Assembly: GCA_023897205.1 (NCBI GenBank)
Contig: JAHWDD010000008.1
Coordinates: 1,922,001 to 1,986,000 of the forward strand
Direction of reading: 5' to 3'
Origin: Exophiala sp. HKRS030
Lineage: Eukaryota; Ascomycota; Eurotiomycetes; Chaetothyriales; Herpotrichiellaceae
Length of the DNA: 64,000 nucleotides
In this document: piece after piece, positions 1-11,300 of the stretch
Position numbering within the stretch: the first letter of the stretch is position 1
How the letters are laid out: each line of letters starts with the position of its first letter
Translations under genes and position numbers: made by a program
Notes under the pieces: generated by a model
The model's database searches: none
Seen by the model: the letters and a program-made list of their open reading frames with translations, nothing else
What the model was told of the DNA's origin: nothing

Positions 1-377
1 ATTGTCCTGAGTATCCTGATTGTCCTGAGTATCATCCGGGTTGGGTTGGGTTGGGACATTCAGCATTGGATTAAGCTAAGTTGTCTCTGTGCTCTGGCCT
101 CGTCTGTGTGAACAGGCTGATTTGCTTTACATATACATCTTGTGTGCAACGGCAGATGCAGGATCTGACTCCGGGTGTGGTAGAATAACATACTATACTG
201 TACAGCGATGGGTAGTAGAGTAGCAGGTAGAGTCTATGGTGCCGCACGTGTCAACGACCAGATGGCACTCTTCGGCCAGTTCCAGCACGGCTCGAAACCG
301 AGTTCAGCGTGCCACCGTGACAGATGCGCTCTAAGTTGTACATCACCAACCACCTGCGATCCTCGAAGAAAAGGTTC
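1..377. other. spacer at window start, no gene seen
   Basis: This stretch lies 3' of the bL21m gene on the opposite strand and should hold its 3' UTR. It opens with a short imperfect repeat of a 'tgtcctgagtatc' unit followed by a GGGTT-rich stretch near 39-54. The GGGTT run is too short and not TTAGGG, so it is not telomeric. The small ORFs here show no family features. Confidence 0.5.
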
Positions 378-1255
378 CTACGATTCCATAAGAAGGGTTC
401 CCTTCTCTGCCTTCAACTCCTCCAACCCTTTGACCTTGAGCTCCATAACCTTCAGAACGGTGTAGCGATGCTTAGAATGAATGACCCGACGATGACGATT
501 ACGTCGCTTCTTCTTCTCCTTATCCATCATGGGTCCTGTCTCTGTACCCATGACTCGCATTCGTAGCTCGAACAGCCTTTCGTCCAGATAATTCGGTTCG
601 CCTGTTCTCTTGGCATCGTAGGATTCCGTATTGCTCATGCCGGCCTTGAGTGTGTAGTCACGCGAACCGATAATGCTGGCTCGATTGAACCGCAGAATAT
701 CTCCTGGGAAGACATCCTTCATGAGAAATGGTAGCCGCAGTGTATCGCCCTCGGTGAGGAGGTAGGGGAATTTGTGGACGTGTGCCGTTATATAGTGTGG
801 TTTCTGCCCGTGAAGATGAGGAAGGAGGTCTTGCAGGGATTTGGAGAGGACGAGTGGTCGAGAAAGAGTACCGGATTGGGGATTTTGGAGAGTTGATGGT
901 TGTGAGGAGTCAGTGCCCGTAGGTACTGATGTGCTTTGGTTTGTAGTTTGGAGTAGTGTAGGTGGAATGTTGGCGGACGTGTTTTCGAAATGTTGGTGCG
1001 AGCTTGCCGACTGATATATTGTGCTTGCGGAATGGAGTTTGGCCCGAACCGGTAGGAGGAAGGTTGGTGGTTGAATGGCTTGTTTGGAATTGATATTCAG
1101 TGCGGCGCGGACGAGGTTTCTTGATGAGATGTGATGGGACCGGACTTGAGATGGCTGACGTAGAAGTCTGAAAGTATATTAGAATCCTGCACCAAGCTGT
1201 GATGTAAGTAACAGTACCGTGTAGAGACTTGTGATGTTGACATCTTCGATGGCAT
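378..1255 (-). CDS. MRPL49: mitochondrial large-subunit ribosomal protein bL21m
   Basis: Two exons on the minus strand, 1218-1255 and 378-1167, are joined over a 50-bp GT..AG intron and give 275 residues. The N-terminal half is rich in Ser, Arg and Thr with few acidic residues, as expected for a mitochondrial targeting region plus fungal extension. The C-terminal half carries the bL21 core: HKFPYLLTEGDTLRLPF, then the GDILRFNRA stretch, then a basic KKKRRNRHRR segment typical of the rRNA-binding tail. The role is a structural protein of the mitochondrial 54S subunit, inferred from the family. The ATG at 1255 was chosen because it splices in frame and precedes the basic leader; an in-frame ATG at 1243 would shorten the protein by four residues. 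The next gene to the right is read on the same strand. Confidence 0.85.
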
Positions 1256-1863
1256 TGAATCAAAGATGCATTTGACCACCCGGCCGCAAATGCGACACAT
1301 GTTGGGCGAGGCGAGAACGCCGGTACCAGGGAATGATCAATACTGTGAGAGTAAGAAGCCAAGTTAGAAGCCGAGCTTCGATGTGCAGGACTTCTCGTCG
1401 TCGCCTGTTGAGCGAAAGCTGGGCTTGCGAAGGCGCAATTGACTGAAGATCTTGAGCAACGTGAACCACTTCACATTTCCAACTTGGCCGGAGGTTTGAA
1501 ATGCTTGGCACAAGCAATTGGTTAGTCAAGTTTTTGTCTGACGAGCTATTTTCCGCTGTCATCACGTGAACAGCCCGTCAGCTGTGGGCCAGCTTCTACC
1601 CTTTAAGTGCAAGGTCACTAAGTTAGCACCTCCTGGGTATTTGCCCAGTATTGAATGCCGAGATGTTATGCCCCATAACTTCCTCTATTCATGGCTATGT
1701 CTCCAAGATACGGCGAGTTCCGATCACTATTATCCGAGGTAGGTTCATCCTCTCAGTCTCGTTTCATATCAAGTATCTATACTCTCGCAAGTCCACGCTG
1801 CCACACGCTGAGCCCAGCTCCCGATGTCTTCCCCCCATGCTATCCTTCACCTCCAGCCTTGTA
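1256..1863. other. spacer and promoter of the bL21m gene
   Basis: This holds the upstream region of bL21m (minus strand) and the 3' flank of the small GPI-protein gene. CACGTG-like sequence occurs near 1563. No further gene is supported; the overlapping ORFs read across the bL21m start without homologous features. Confidence 0.5.
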
Positions 1864-2447
1864 TCAAGCCAAGGCCAAGCCCACCAAGGCGGCTAACAGG
1901 CCCATCCCAGACATTCGCAACTCGGAACCAAGATTTTGCGTCTGCTGAGCAGAAGTACCCGTTGAGGTGGAAGTCCCAGTCTGCTGGACCGTGCCGGTGA
2001 CACTGCCCGCGGCGGCAGCAGTGGCGGCGGCGAGACTTTTACTGGCACTATCGACCAGCTGAGCAAAGTTTGTCGCTGAGAGCGGGATGGTCGTCGAACA
2101 CGACGGAGGCGTGATGGTTGGAGAGGATGTGGACATGGCTGAATCCTGGCTGGTGCTCGTGCACATGGGGAAGCCGTCGCAGAAGGAAATGCTGAACCCC
2201 GTTGCCCCGACGCAGCAGTACGTCGCTGTGGTTCCTTCCACGACCATGGCGCCGGGACAGTTGCTGACCGTCACGCCGTTGACGACTTGGGTTCCCCCGG
2301 CCTGTGTTATGTGAGTGAGTCATCTGACGTGTACTGTATTACACGGCTCTGTGCTTGCTGAAGGACCTTGGGGCTGCAAGTCTGACTTACCAACGACACT
2401 GAGATCAGAGCCGACAGGCTTATGAAGAGGTACACCGAGGACAACAT
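1864..2447 (-). CDS. small cysteine-containing secreted protein, probably GPI-anchored
   Basis: Exon 1 (2391-2447) encodes a 19-residue signal-like start, MLSSVYLFISLSALISVSL. An 89-bp intron (2302-2390, GTAAGT..ACACAG) is followed by exon 2 (1864-2301). The product is 164 residues. After the leader comes a compact region with about six cysteines (NCPG, TYCCVG, SFCDG, MCTS, PSCS), then a Ser/Thr/Ala-rich linker likely to be O-glycosylated, and a hydrophobic C-terminal tail ending GLLAALVGLALA. That layout (leader, Cys domain, Ser/Thr stalk, hydrophobic end) is what GPI-anchored cell-wall proteins show. I do not recognise a named family. The function is unknown; a cell-surface location is inferred from sequence only. 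Confidence 0.75.
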
Positions 2448-3676
2448 TTTCTGGGGTTCTTTTGATTCTTTCACTGCGGCCCGCTTACTTTGAATTATGC
2501 TAATGACCAGTTGTGAGAGGCGAGAGGTGATTGATCGATACGGAGATCCGAAAACCCAGAAGCAAGAGTGTCCGTAGAGTGGTGGAATATATGGATCTTT
2601 GTTGATATGTCCCTCGGGTGCCTAGAACACAAGCTAAATATATCTTCCAGAGTATTATGGAGTACCGTGCTCGATAACCTTCGGTGTCCTAGGTGAGATA
2701 TGAGGTATGGGAGGTCTGTGCTTTCAACACCATGCGAGCCGGAGCCGCTTTATACATACACATAGCGCCGAGTTAAATAATGCACATTCCTGCTAATTGA
2801 AGACTAATGGAATTGAGATGTCTCTGGCGGTGTAGTTCTCGATCTCTTTGCGTCTGTGACAACGAAGGCAGCGTGGCGACCTTGACCAACTCGGTACACC
2901 TTTATTGCGTAGCCCGTCGTGTGTGAAACAAGGTTTTTTTTCCTATGTTTGCTGTCCACCTCCATCAAAACCAATGAGTCGCTTCTTGATCTGGTAGAGA
3001 AAGCGGATTGACAAAAGATAATAACCACTGAAGCATGATCGCTTCGCCAATGGCTGGCTCACAACACGAACTGGATGCATTGTGGAACTATATACCTCAA
3101 CCTCTGAATCAATGAATCTTACAACACTGGTCATCTCCATGCACAACTTCCAGAAGGTTGATATTAAACTGGTATTAATGACTCGCCACAACGGCCTTTG
3201 TAATTCCCCCGTGATCATGATAATCTCTTCGTCTCCAATTCCCTTGTATGCTAGTCTGACAAAACCACATCAAAACCCATCGTAATGCTATTATTCTATA
3301 CTCAAGTTTGTGAAAAGTCCCCAAACCGCACAAAGCACATGTTTGACTCCATGAGGCGCCATTCGAAATACTGCATACCAGCTGCATCAATTTCGTCAGA
3401 TTTCACTCGTAGTAAAGTTTGTTGGTAAAGTTTGTTAGGTGAATTTGTCGATCTTTTCGATCGCCTGAAATGCGTGTGAAATATTGAGAGGGCGAGGGCC
3501 GCATCCTTAGGCTCTGGTACGTCTCAGGATTCGTCGCGGTGGCGTCTTCTCCCTACCATCTTTGCTATCCTTTTCATCCTTTTCATCGTCACCATTTGTG
3601 GTTCCACTTCTCCCGTCCCTCATATAAGATGTATCGCTGTCTTCAACTGATTGTCGAGCAGCGCTCGATCGACGGC
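2448..3676. other. spacer, no gene seen
   Basis: This contains the promoter of the small GPI-protein gene at its left side and the 3' flank of the zinc-finger gene at its right. ORFs of 60-150 codons occur on both strands but lack initiation, splice or family support. A sequence related to the TACTCCGTA motif (gagtaccgtgctc) lies near 2659. Confidence 0.5.
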
Positions 3677-6309
3677 TCAACCGCCGAGCGTTGCTTCCGG
3701 GGTATTGGCAGGAAGTGTTTTAGTCGATATTGTAGGCGATTGGAGTGGCGCCCTCTTGTTCGAACTAGATTCGATGCTGGAAGCCGCTTTATTAGCATCG
3801 CCATCGACAACGATAGTCTCGGATTGGTCTTCTGTGATTTGTCCACGTCCGTTCGTGGCTCCTTCCTCTTTCGTCTTCTCTTGTGGCTCAGCGCCTCCAT
3901 TGGTTTGCAACTCCAGCTTGTGATCACCTTCATCTGTGCCAGTCATCTTGACGTCACCGTCTTTCGGACCGACCCCGTGTTCCACCTGAGAAGGGATTGA
4001 TGGAGCTCCTGGTGTCGGAACCTCCACTTCTTGCTTTGGTTCTACTGCTTTGGTGGGAAAGTCTCCGGATCCAGATGCCGAAGTAGTCGTCGCTGCCGGT
4101 AGGGAAGCAGATGTCGTGGGGTTACTGTCGACTGCAGCTGGTGTAATCTTGGCGGTCAAGTTTGGGCTACTGACAAGTTGTCGAGCTTCCCCAGAGACTG
4201 GTGGGTGTGACGGTGGGCTCGGGTTCGTCAATGATGGGGGCGCCAGATCACGGGTAGAAGGAAGATTGTTCGATGCCCCGACATCTCCTTGGAGCCTCTT
4301 CGATTCTGGTTCTATACGAGAAGCGGACGAAGAAGGCATCGTTCGCCCCAGCCAATCTGATCGATGTTCCGATCTTACGTGTGTACCTGTGATGCTAGAA
4401 AAAGTGTTGATACTTGGTGATGCGGTGATAGGCGGTGGGTTTGTTTTGGCTGGACCATCTCTGTTCGGAACAAGAACCTCCTTTCCAAAGCCATTTGTAT
4501 AATTCGAAAGTGGACTGCGCTTCACCTCTTCTGAGAGAGGAGGACTGCCCCAGGCGTTGGACTGGGTCGCCATCCGGCGGGTCTCGTCTGAAGATCAACG
4601 CCATGTGATGTTGGCGTAGTTTTGCCGGCATAATTAAGCTGTTCCTTGGTCTTGACTTTGATTTTGTGGTTCTTGGGGTCAGCAACAGTTCCCGCTGACC
4701 CGTTTCCGTGCTCAGATTCATACTTTTCCACCTCTTTTACGGGTACACCATACTTCTCCAGCGCTTTATCCAGGCTTCCGATAGTGCCCTTTGGTTGCTC
4801 GTGGTTCTTAACAATGTGACATTGTAGGCCGTGCACCGTGCGCCAATCGATGCGTGAGCAACCATCGTGGTTACAACGAAGGTACATTTCTGTTGGTGGA
4901 CCGGTTGGATTTTCCTGTGTACCTCCAACACCATAAGAAGTCCAAATGCCTCGATTCAGGATATCTACTCGCTCGCAATGATGATGTCTGTTGGCAAAAG
5001 CCTCCGACATTTGATAAGGATGGGTTGTTGACGGGGTTCTTTTGTTGGCAGAATTGGTACTCGTGGCTGATGGGCTACCAGTTGTAGCACTATTGTACGG
5101 GTGAAAGCGAGAGTTGTCGATACCACCAGCAACGCTGTGTTGAACCGGTGTTTTGTGAGTATCTATATCAGACGTTGGCCTGGTCGATCCAATGTGGGAA
5201 TTGGCATGCGGGGCTGGGAGAGGCGCAACACTACGAGGATTGATCGTAGCAAAACCCGAACTAACGGGTGCATTAACTGACGCAAAACCGGAGGAGGTGG
5301 TTGCTGGTGGTGGCCTAGTGTCGTAGCTAGAGCTGGAAGGCCTGGTTAAGGGATTATGGCCAGTAGCCGGGGTAGCAGGCGATTGACTGGAAGGTGTGGC
5401 GCGGTTCGTGTGTGAGGAATCAGAACGGGTCAACTGACTCAAAGACGTCCTGTCACTGGAGATCTGAGTAGATTGATTGAGACCATTTGTAGGGCCTGCA
5501 GGGGAGCCTGAGGTCGGGGTTGTGGAATAGGAAGAGGATTGTTGAAATTGTCTTGTGTAGGAGGATTCGGAATTGCGGTAGAAGTTGTAGGGTTGATTGG
5601 GTCCAGTATTCTTGGGGGGCTGCGGTGGAGGAAGGGTTCCTTGGTCAGCGACGCGGGAGTGCGTGCTTGTTGAATCAATCTGACCAGGAGGAGCGACTTG
5701 GTGGCGCTTCGGTGGCGGTGGAAGCGTCGACAAACCAGTGCCTGGAGGTGACATAGAGGCCGAGGCAATTCGAGCGTTTCCTGGCTGAGGTGAATCATCG
5801 GGTGGGAGACCCCTCTTCAATCGCTTCAGACGCTTTCGTAAATTCTGGGATTGATGGGTTAGCTCTCTGACATGGATCGGGGTCATGTCGAGACTCACAT
5901 TCTCTTCATCCTCGAGCTCGTGTTCAAAAAACTGGGTAAAGGCGGCATCTTCTCGTTTGCGTCGTGTCTCGATTCTCAAGTCGCGGCGTCGGCGGGCATC
6001 GGTGATGGCAGCCCACTTTCGGTCTTGGATTTCTCGTTTCTGGCGGATTCGATCGTCTTTACGTTTTCGTTTGGCTTTTAGTAGATCGTACTTGCGGATA
6101 TTCATCTCCTCGACCTTGGTCAATTGATCCAGTCGATGCTGAACGCCATCAGACGACTCAAGTGCATGTTTGGATGGTTGGGGTGGCAGGGGGAGAGGTG
6201 CGGTCAGTGCCCTGTATTCGTCACCGCCGCCGACAGAAACATCGCTATCCGAAGACTCTGGGTCTAAAGCATCTCGAGCATGCTGGGTTGGCTGATAGGG
6301 ATTGCGCAT
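3677..6309 (-). CDS. C2H2-type zinc-finger protein with coiled-coil N-terminus (one frame break)
   Basis: Exon 1 is 5899-6309 and exon 2 runs 3677-5844. They are separated by a 54-bp intron (GTGAGT..CCCAG, branch GCTAAC) that is a multiple of three and has no stop, so unspliced RNA stays open. Residues ~60-150 are a highly charged coiled coil (KAKRKRKDDRIRQKREIQD region). A long Ser/Thr/Pro linker follows, then a single C2H2-like finger (CNHDGC ... HIVKNH) within a well-conserved block ending in a VPVKEVEKYE segment. The reading frame changes near 4579-4581 (CCC on the minus strand). No intron fits the phases, but one added base gives a continuous protein of about 859 residues ending in a Pro/Ser/Glu-rich tail. 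The family is found across ascomycetes as an uncharacterised nuclear C2H2 protein; a chromatin or transcription role is inference. Confidence 0.65.
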
Positions 6310-6983
6310 TGGCTGTGAAAAGGGGGAACCCCAATGAGATCTCGGTCGCTAGTAGCAGGATGTCAGTCAGAGTTCTCGGCAAGAGTGAAGTAGTAGTTGG
6401 AGCACAATGGGAAATCTCTACAGAAGTGTAGTTGTTGACGAATAGTCTCGGGGATCAATGCCGTTGATAGTTGAAGTCATGGTAAAGGTACATGTACAGG
6501 GTGCCAAGCAATTGAACATGAAACGCGGTGGTGGTCTGGAAAGGCAGGGTGAAGCGGCAAGGGCAATAGTCAAAGTGAACCGGTGACGTGCGGTATAGGG
6601 AGGAGATAGGCAGGGCTGGGGGTTGGTGTGACCGAAAAAGGTTATCACTGATGCAAGGCATCTGTGGAAATGAAAATAGAATGGAAATGACGGTCAGACA
6701 TGATAGCGGTGACGGGTACAGACAAGTCGAGTGATTGGCCACAGGTGGTCGGGATGCTGGAAATGAGAGGTGTTGCCAAGGCCAGTCTTGTTGTCAAGGA
6801 GTGGAGGCGGTGCGGTCAAAGGTCGTCTTGGATCAGGCCAGGAGAAGCCAAAAAGGGCCTAAGATCGAAGCCACTGCAAGTGGGCAACACGCGGTCAAGC
6901 GAAAGATTTATGCCAGGGTTCGGGTGGTGAGTGGTGCAGCAGCACTCCGTAGACTATCCGAGTTCCGGGCCATTTCTGGGATG

Positions 6984-7022
6984 GAGGTTTTGGTTTTGGT
7001 TGTGGGTTTGGGTGTGGGTTTG
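6984..7022. repeat. GGTTT / GTGGGTTT simple repeat
   Basis: Imperfect GGTTTT and GTGGGTTT units lie side by side, giving a G/T-only strand. Confidence 0.8.
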
Positions 7023-7356
7023 GCGACGGCGCTGGTAGGCATGCGCACCACATAATCAGGAATGTTGAGATACCAGAATCACTGTGAATGATGTGCGACG
7101 TAGATGTAAATTGACGACGATGGATAGCGGTCGACGATTGAGTTGAAGGCGGCCTGACCCTTATTGAAGGTTGTGGTGTGTGGTGAATGACCTGTGGCTT
7201 GGAGAAGGAGTGTGGAGAATGAGTTGAGCTCTCCCATGGCAGGCCAGACAGATGCTGGTGCTTGCCTGTTGAGAAACCGGTGGATGGCGCCTTCCAGATC
7301 AAGTCCTGGTCTGGGGATGAGGAAGGCGTGGACGCGGACGCGGACGAGCGCATGTT

Positions 7357-7386
7357 CAAGTGCAAGTGCAAGTGCAAGTGCAAGCC
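7357..7386. repeat. AAGTGC hexamer repeat
   Basis: About five tandem copies of CAAGTG directly follow a short GACGCG repeat at 7330-7347. Confidence 0.85.
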
Positions 7387-7696
7387 AAGTCAAGGGTGAT
7401 CACGAGGAAAGATAGACAGGGAGGCAAACACAGCGACAAAGAAGAAAGAGCGTGGCATACCTCATGAGATGGCACATCCTTGCGCGGATCGGAAGGAGGT
7501 CGTGAAAACATGGCTGGAGGTGGAAACTGATGTCCGGAGGAGGTGTCTGACCAGTGTCGAGCAGATTGTCGATTAGGATGTGTAGCGCGCTCAATACTCA
7601 ATGGTGCAAGAGAATCATGAATCTATCTGAGTGAAGGCGCGAAATGACGTTGACAGATGTGGGTAGAGTCGAGGAGTGGTCGCACAAAGGCGTAGA

Positions 7697-7727
7697 GGTG
7701 TGGGTGTTGGTGTGGGTGTGGGTGTGG
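7697..7727. repeat. GGTGTG hexamer repeat
   Basis: Five imperfect GGTGTG units form a G/T-only tract. Confidence 0.85.
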
Positions 7728-7813
7728 ACGTGTAGGTGGGCGTGTAAGCGTGTCGTTGAAATGCAGCAGCATAAAGAGGGTGGAAGGTCGAGAACAGAAG
7801 ATGGAGGATGAAG

Positions 7814-7879
7814 GATGGCGACGGCGATGGCGACGGAGATGGAGATGGCAATGGAGATGGAGATGGAGATGGCGATGGT
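7814..7879. repeat. GGAGAT / GGCGAT hexamer repeat
   Basis: About eleven degenerate six-base units (GGCGAC, GGAGAT, GGCAAT) form a 66-bp tract. It reads as a Met/Glu/Ala repeat on one strand, which accounts for the biased ORFs here. Confidence 0.85.
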
Positions 7880-8264
7880 AAGCGTAAGATGCCAGCAGGG
7901 AACAAGAAAAAGAGGGAGGGAATTTGGGAAAATGGTAATGGAGGAGAGGAAGAATAGCAGACCAGAGGAGTCTAGTTCAGTTCTGCAAGTGGTAGGTATT
8001 AGGTAGTAGTCCGAATAGGTTAGTGGGTGAATGGTGAATGATGAATGATGAATGGTGAATAAGGGAGAAACGAGAGCAAAAGCCACCACGAGTCGGTAGT
8101 GGTCGATAGAGTTGACTTTTGAGAGTGTGTCAAAGAATGGAGTCGGAAAGAGAGTCAAAGAGTACGGAGTGCTACTACGTACGGAGCAGGAGTCGTAGTT
8201 GGTAGTTGGTAGTTAGGTAGTAAACTACTCGGTAGTGACTAGGGAGTACGGAGTAGACGGTCGT

Positions 8265-8299
<35 letters not shown>

Positions 8300-8313
8300 T
8301 CACCCTCACCCTC
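8265..8313. repeat. CACCCT hexamer array
   Basis: Eight tandem CACCCT units with one CACTCT variant make a strongly strand-asymmetric C-rich tract. The unit is related to but different from the fungal telomere repeat CCCTAA. Confidence 0.9.
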
Positions 8314-11300
8314 GTCACGCTCCAACTTGTCTGGAATCTGAATCGAATAAGGAAAGGCGAAAGTCAAAAGGGTTGAAGAAGCGAGAGCCTTGAATAAGAA
8401 AAAGGTAAACGGTCAATAATTGTCCATGATCTAGCGTCCATGATCCATCGCCCATGATCCATCGCCTATTGTCCATCGTCCATCGTCCATTGTCCATGGG
8501 CCATGCCCGCATAGCCCAATTCCATCCAGCGTCTGATCTGAGGACGGGTGGTCGCTTGATCTGTGGAACTCTGGCAGCCACTGACCACTAACCACTAACC
8601 ACTACCATTTAGGTGCCACTGCCATTGACTCTCCCTGGAGTTTAACTGCCATTAGCTACTAGTGACTACCCTACCACGGCACCAGGGTTACTAACTTAGC
8701 GCAGGGAGGCCAATCGAGATCAAAAGACTACCTTTAAACTCGTACCTCCTGTAACATCCACTGCTCGGTAATATTGTCTAGATAAAGGCCAGTTGTGCCT
8801 TTGGAGTCTGCAGTCTTTCACTATACTCGTACTCCCTACTTAGCGTGGGTAGCGAGAGTCCTCCGTAGTGCGAGTCCACCCACGATACGTAAGTCAATCG
8901 GCCTCCAGCTTTATGTACAAGTCAACAACGCCAACACACAGACACAGTAGCTGGTCGTATGCTCATTCGTGAATCTCCCAACATCCAAGCACCCAAGTAC
9001 TCTTAAGCGGGAGATTTGGACACGTTGGCCCAGAGTCATTCGCTGTCAATTACAATTCATCTTGATCAACAACGCCCCTGAGAGATTGAGATGAGGCTTC
9101 GAGAGCTGTTGATGAGATGACCAATTGTCTCTAGGTAGTTGCATTGTTAGCAGTAATGTCAGGGTATGTAAGTGTGATTATTCGTGGTCATTATTATTAT
9201 CTAGGGGCGTCTTCGGATCCTTCAGCCCTTTGTTAACCCCTTGACTGGCTTGAGGGCCCCCGAATGCAGACCCAAAGCCAGGCTAGGAAGCCCTCTACTC
9301 CGGAGTACCCGTGGGCGGTAATCCAGGTATGACGCTCTGACCTGTGGCGCCCGTCCGTCCACACAGCGACAAATTTACTTCGTAGGTGTCATAATAATAC
9401 CCTTTTCCGGGCGACCCTAGTCGCTGCTGATCTTGCAAGGGTGGGACGATACAATGCACAGTGCTTATACTCGGATCTTGGGACTACGGAGTACAAAGAA
9501 GTGAAGAAACTAAGAATGTCCGGATACGGAGCACTCAGCAGCTACCGTCCTAGCTAGTCTGGAATTGTGCTAATCTAGCAACTGAATACCTACAGTAGTT
9601 AGCCTCGACTTAGCTACCTACCCGAGCTGGTACGGAATAGTGTTACTGTTGACGTAGTGGTTGCACATGATGTGACAGCATAGAATACTGAGCTGACGAC
9701 TCCGTACTGTAGGCACCCACCGAGTCGGTCGATATGGGCATTCTCCACTTGTTGGATACCACCTTTACCTACTCCGTATCGTTTCCTGGTTCCCTCAACT
9801 GTCAGCCATGCGTTCATATGTGCTCAAGAACCCTGCAATGTGGCCACTGGCCGAGTTTGACCAGACGAATGCAACTTTGACGTATGATAGTCATGGTCTA
9901 GGGGTTATTTGTTATTGTTCAGGAGAAGTTCCCTGAAGCGGAAGGTCGCAATGCTCCAGAACGGGGAGTCAGACTCGAGACTTGAAACTCCAAGACCCGA
10001 GACTGGGGTAATTAGGATTCGACGAAGCGAGTGGCTGTGTCACACCTACCGTGCCTAACTGACATTGATAAGTTGGACTGAGGCAAAGTGGTGAGTTGGT
10101 AAGGACTTTTCACTTACGGGGGCGATGCTGTCACCCGGAGACTACAGGCGGCAGGCCAACAGCTAAGGAGGTATACACTTAAAGAATGGGCTGGGTACCT
10201 AGGTAGGTATGTACGGGGGGGTGTAGGTGAATAATACTGGGAAGGTGTATAGTACTTAGTGCCTAACTTGTCCGCATAGGGTAGATACTTGTCCTATCTT
10301 TTGAAACCCTGACGTGCCTGACCTCCGGAGCACAACTCGGTCCATAATTACATACAGTCATTACAGGCCACGTCAAAAGTCTAGCTAGCTACGTCCTAGT
10401 TAGACGAGGGGCTATCCAACCTTAAAACCCCGACAATCTGTAACTGGGATCTAGATTCAACTAGGCAATCATGTCCGATCCGAATGATATGTCTACGGAG
10501 GTATGATCATTGAGCATTTAGAAAGGTATAACCATCATCCTGCCGACAAGTGATGGGGCGCAAGTCAAGGGAAAAGTGCAATGGTTGACGGGACTGTTGA
10601 TCTATCATGTCATGTCGTGAGCCAATTAATTTAATTGGCGTGGCTCTCGCCTAGTCCAACCTCAACCGTCATTCATCATTCATCATTCGTATATTCTCGG
10701 TCACCCAGTCGGTGACTCTGGTCGAAACCAAGACTTTAGGAGGGTCAGGGAGGATTTAGACTTTGGGAGGAGGACCACAATAGGGCAGGTGATGCATTTC
10801 TCATGTCCACCTGAGGGGAGGATTAAGCGGATTGGCCTGAGGTTGATACGAGGACGACACGAGACCCTTGATGTCAACTTGAAGACTTTTGCCAGACTGG
10901 GGGAGGACCAGTGGCAGTGGCAGTGGCAGCGGGAGACGGGCGGAAGACTCAGAGACATTGCATTAATAGCGCGCAATCAATCATAGATAACCAAGAACTC
11001 GGTCCCATGATTTGCCACCTTTCCTGATGCAGTAGTCCCTTTACTAGCTTGACTTGTTTGGTGGTATCAATGGAAACTTGTAAGCCATCGACTGTGCCAC
11101 ACTCTTTCCAGTCGTGCCTACCTAGTACCTACAGGTAGGTATCCAACTTGGCTACGGGCTCCGTACGGGCGCTGTTACAGGCGCTCTGAGTTAATACAGT
11201 GTCTAAATCACGTCTATCCGTGCCACCTGACTAGGTAAAGAATGAATACCTTACTGTGCCTCCGTAGGTGAGCGTCGGATAAATCTACCTTGGCTGCATC

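Noticed and set aside
39..54. GGGTT repeat near the window start as a telomere
   Set aside because: Only three units, not TTAGGG, and it is followed by normal gene sequence.
7598..8158. 186-codon minus-strand ORF
   Set aside because: It reads through hexamer repeats and consists of Ser/Ile and His/Thr dipeptide runs, so it is a repeat artefact.
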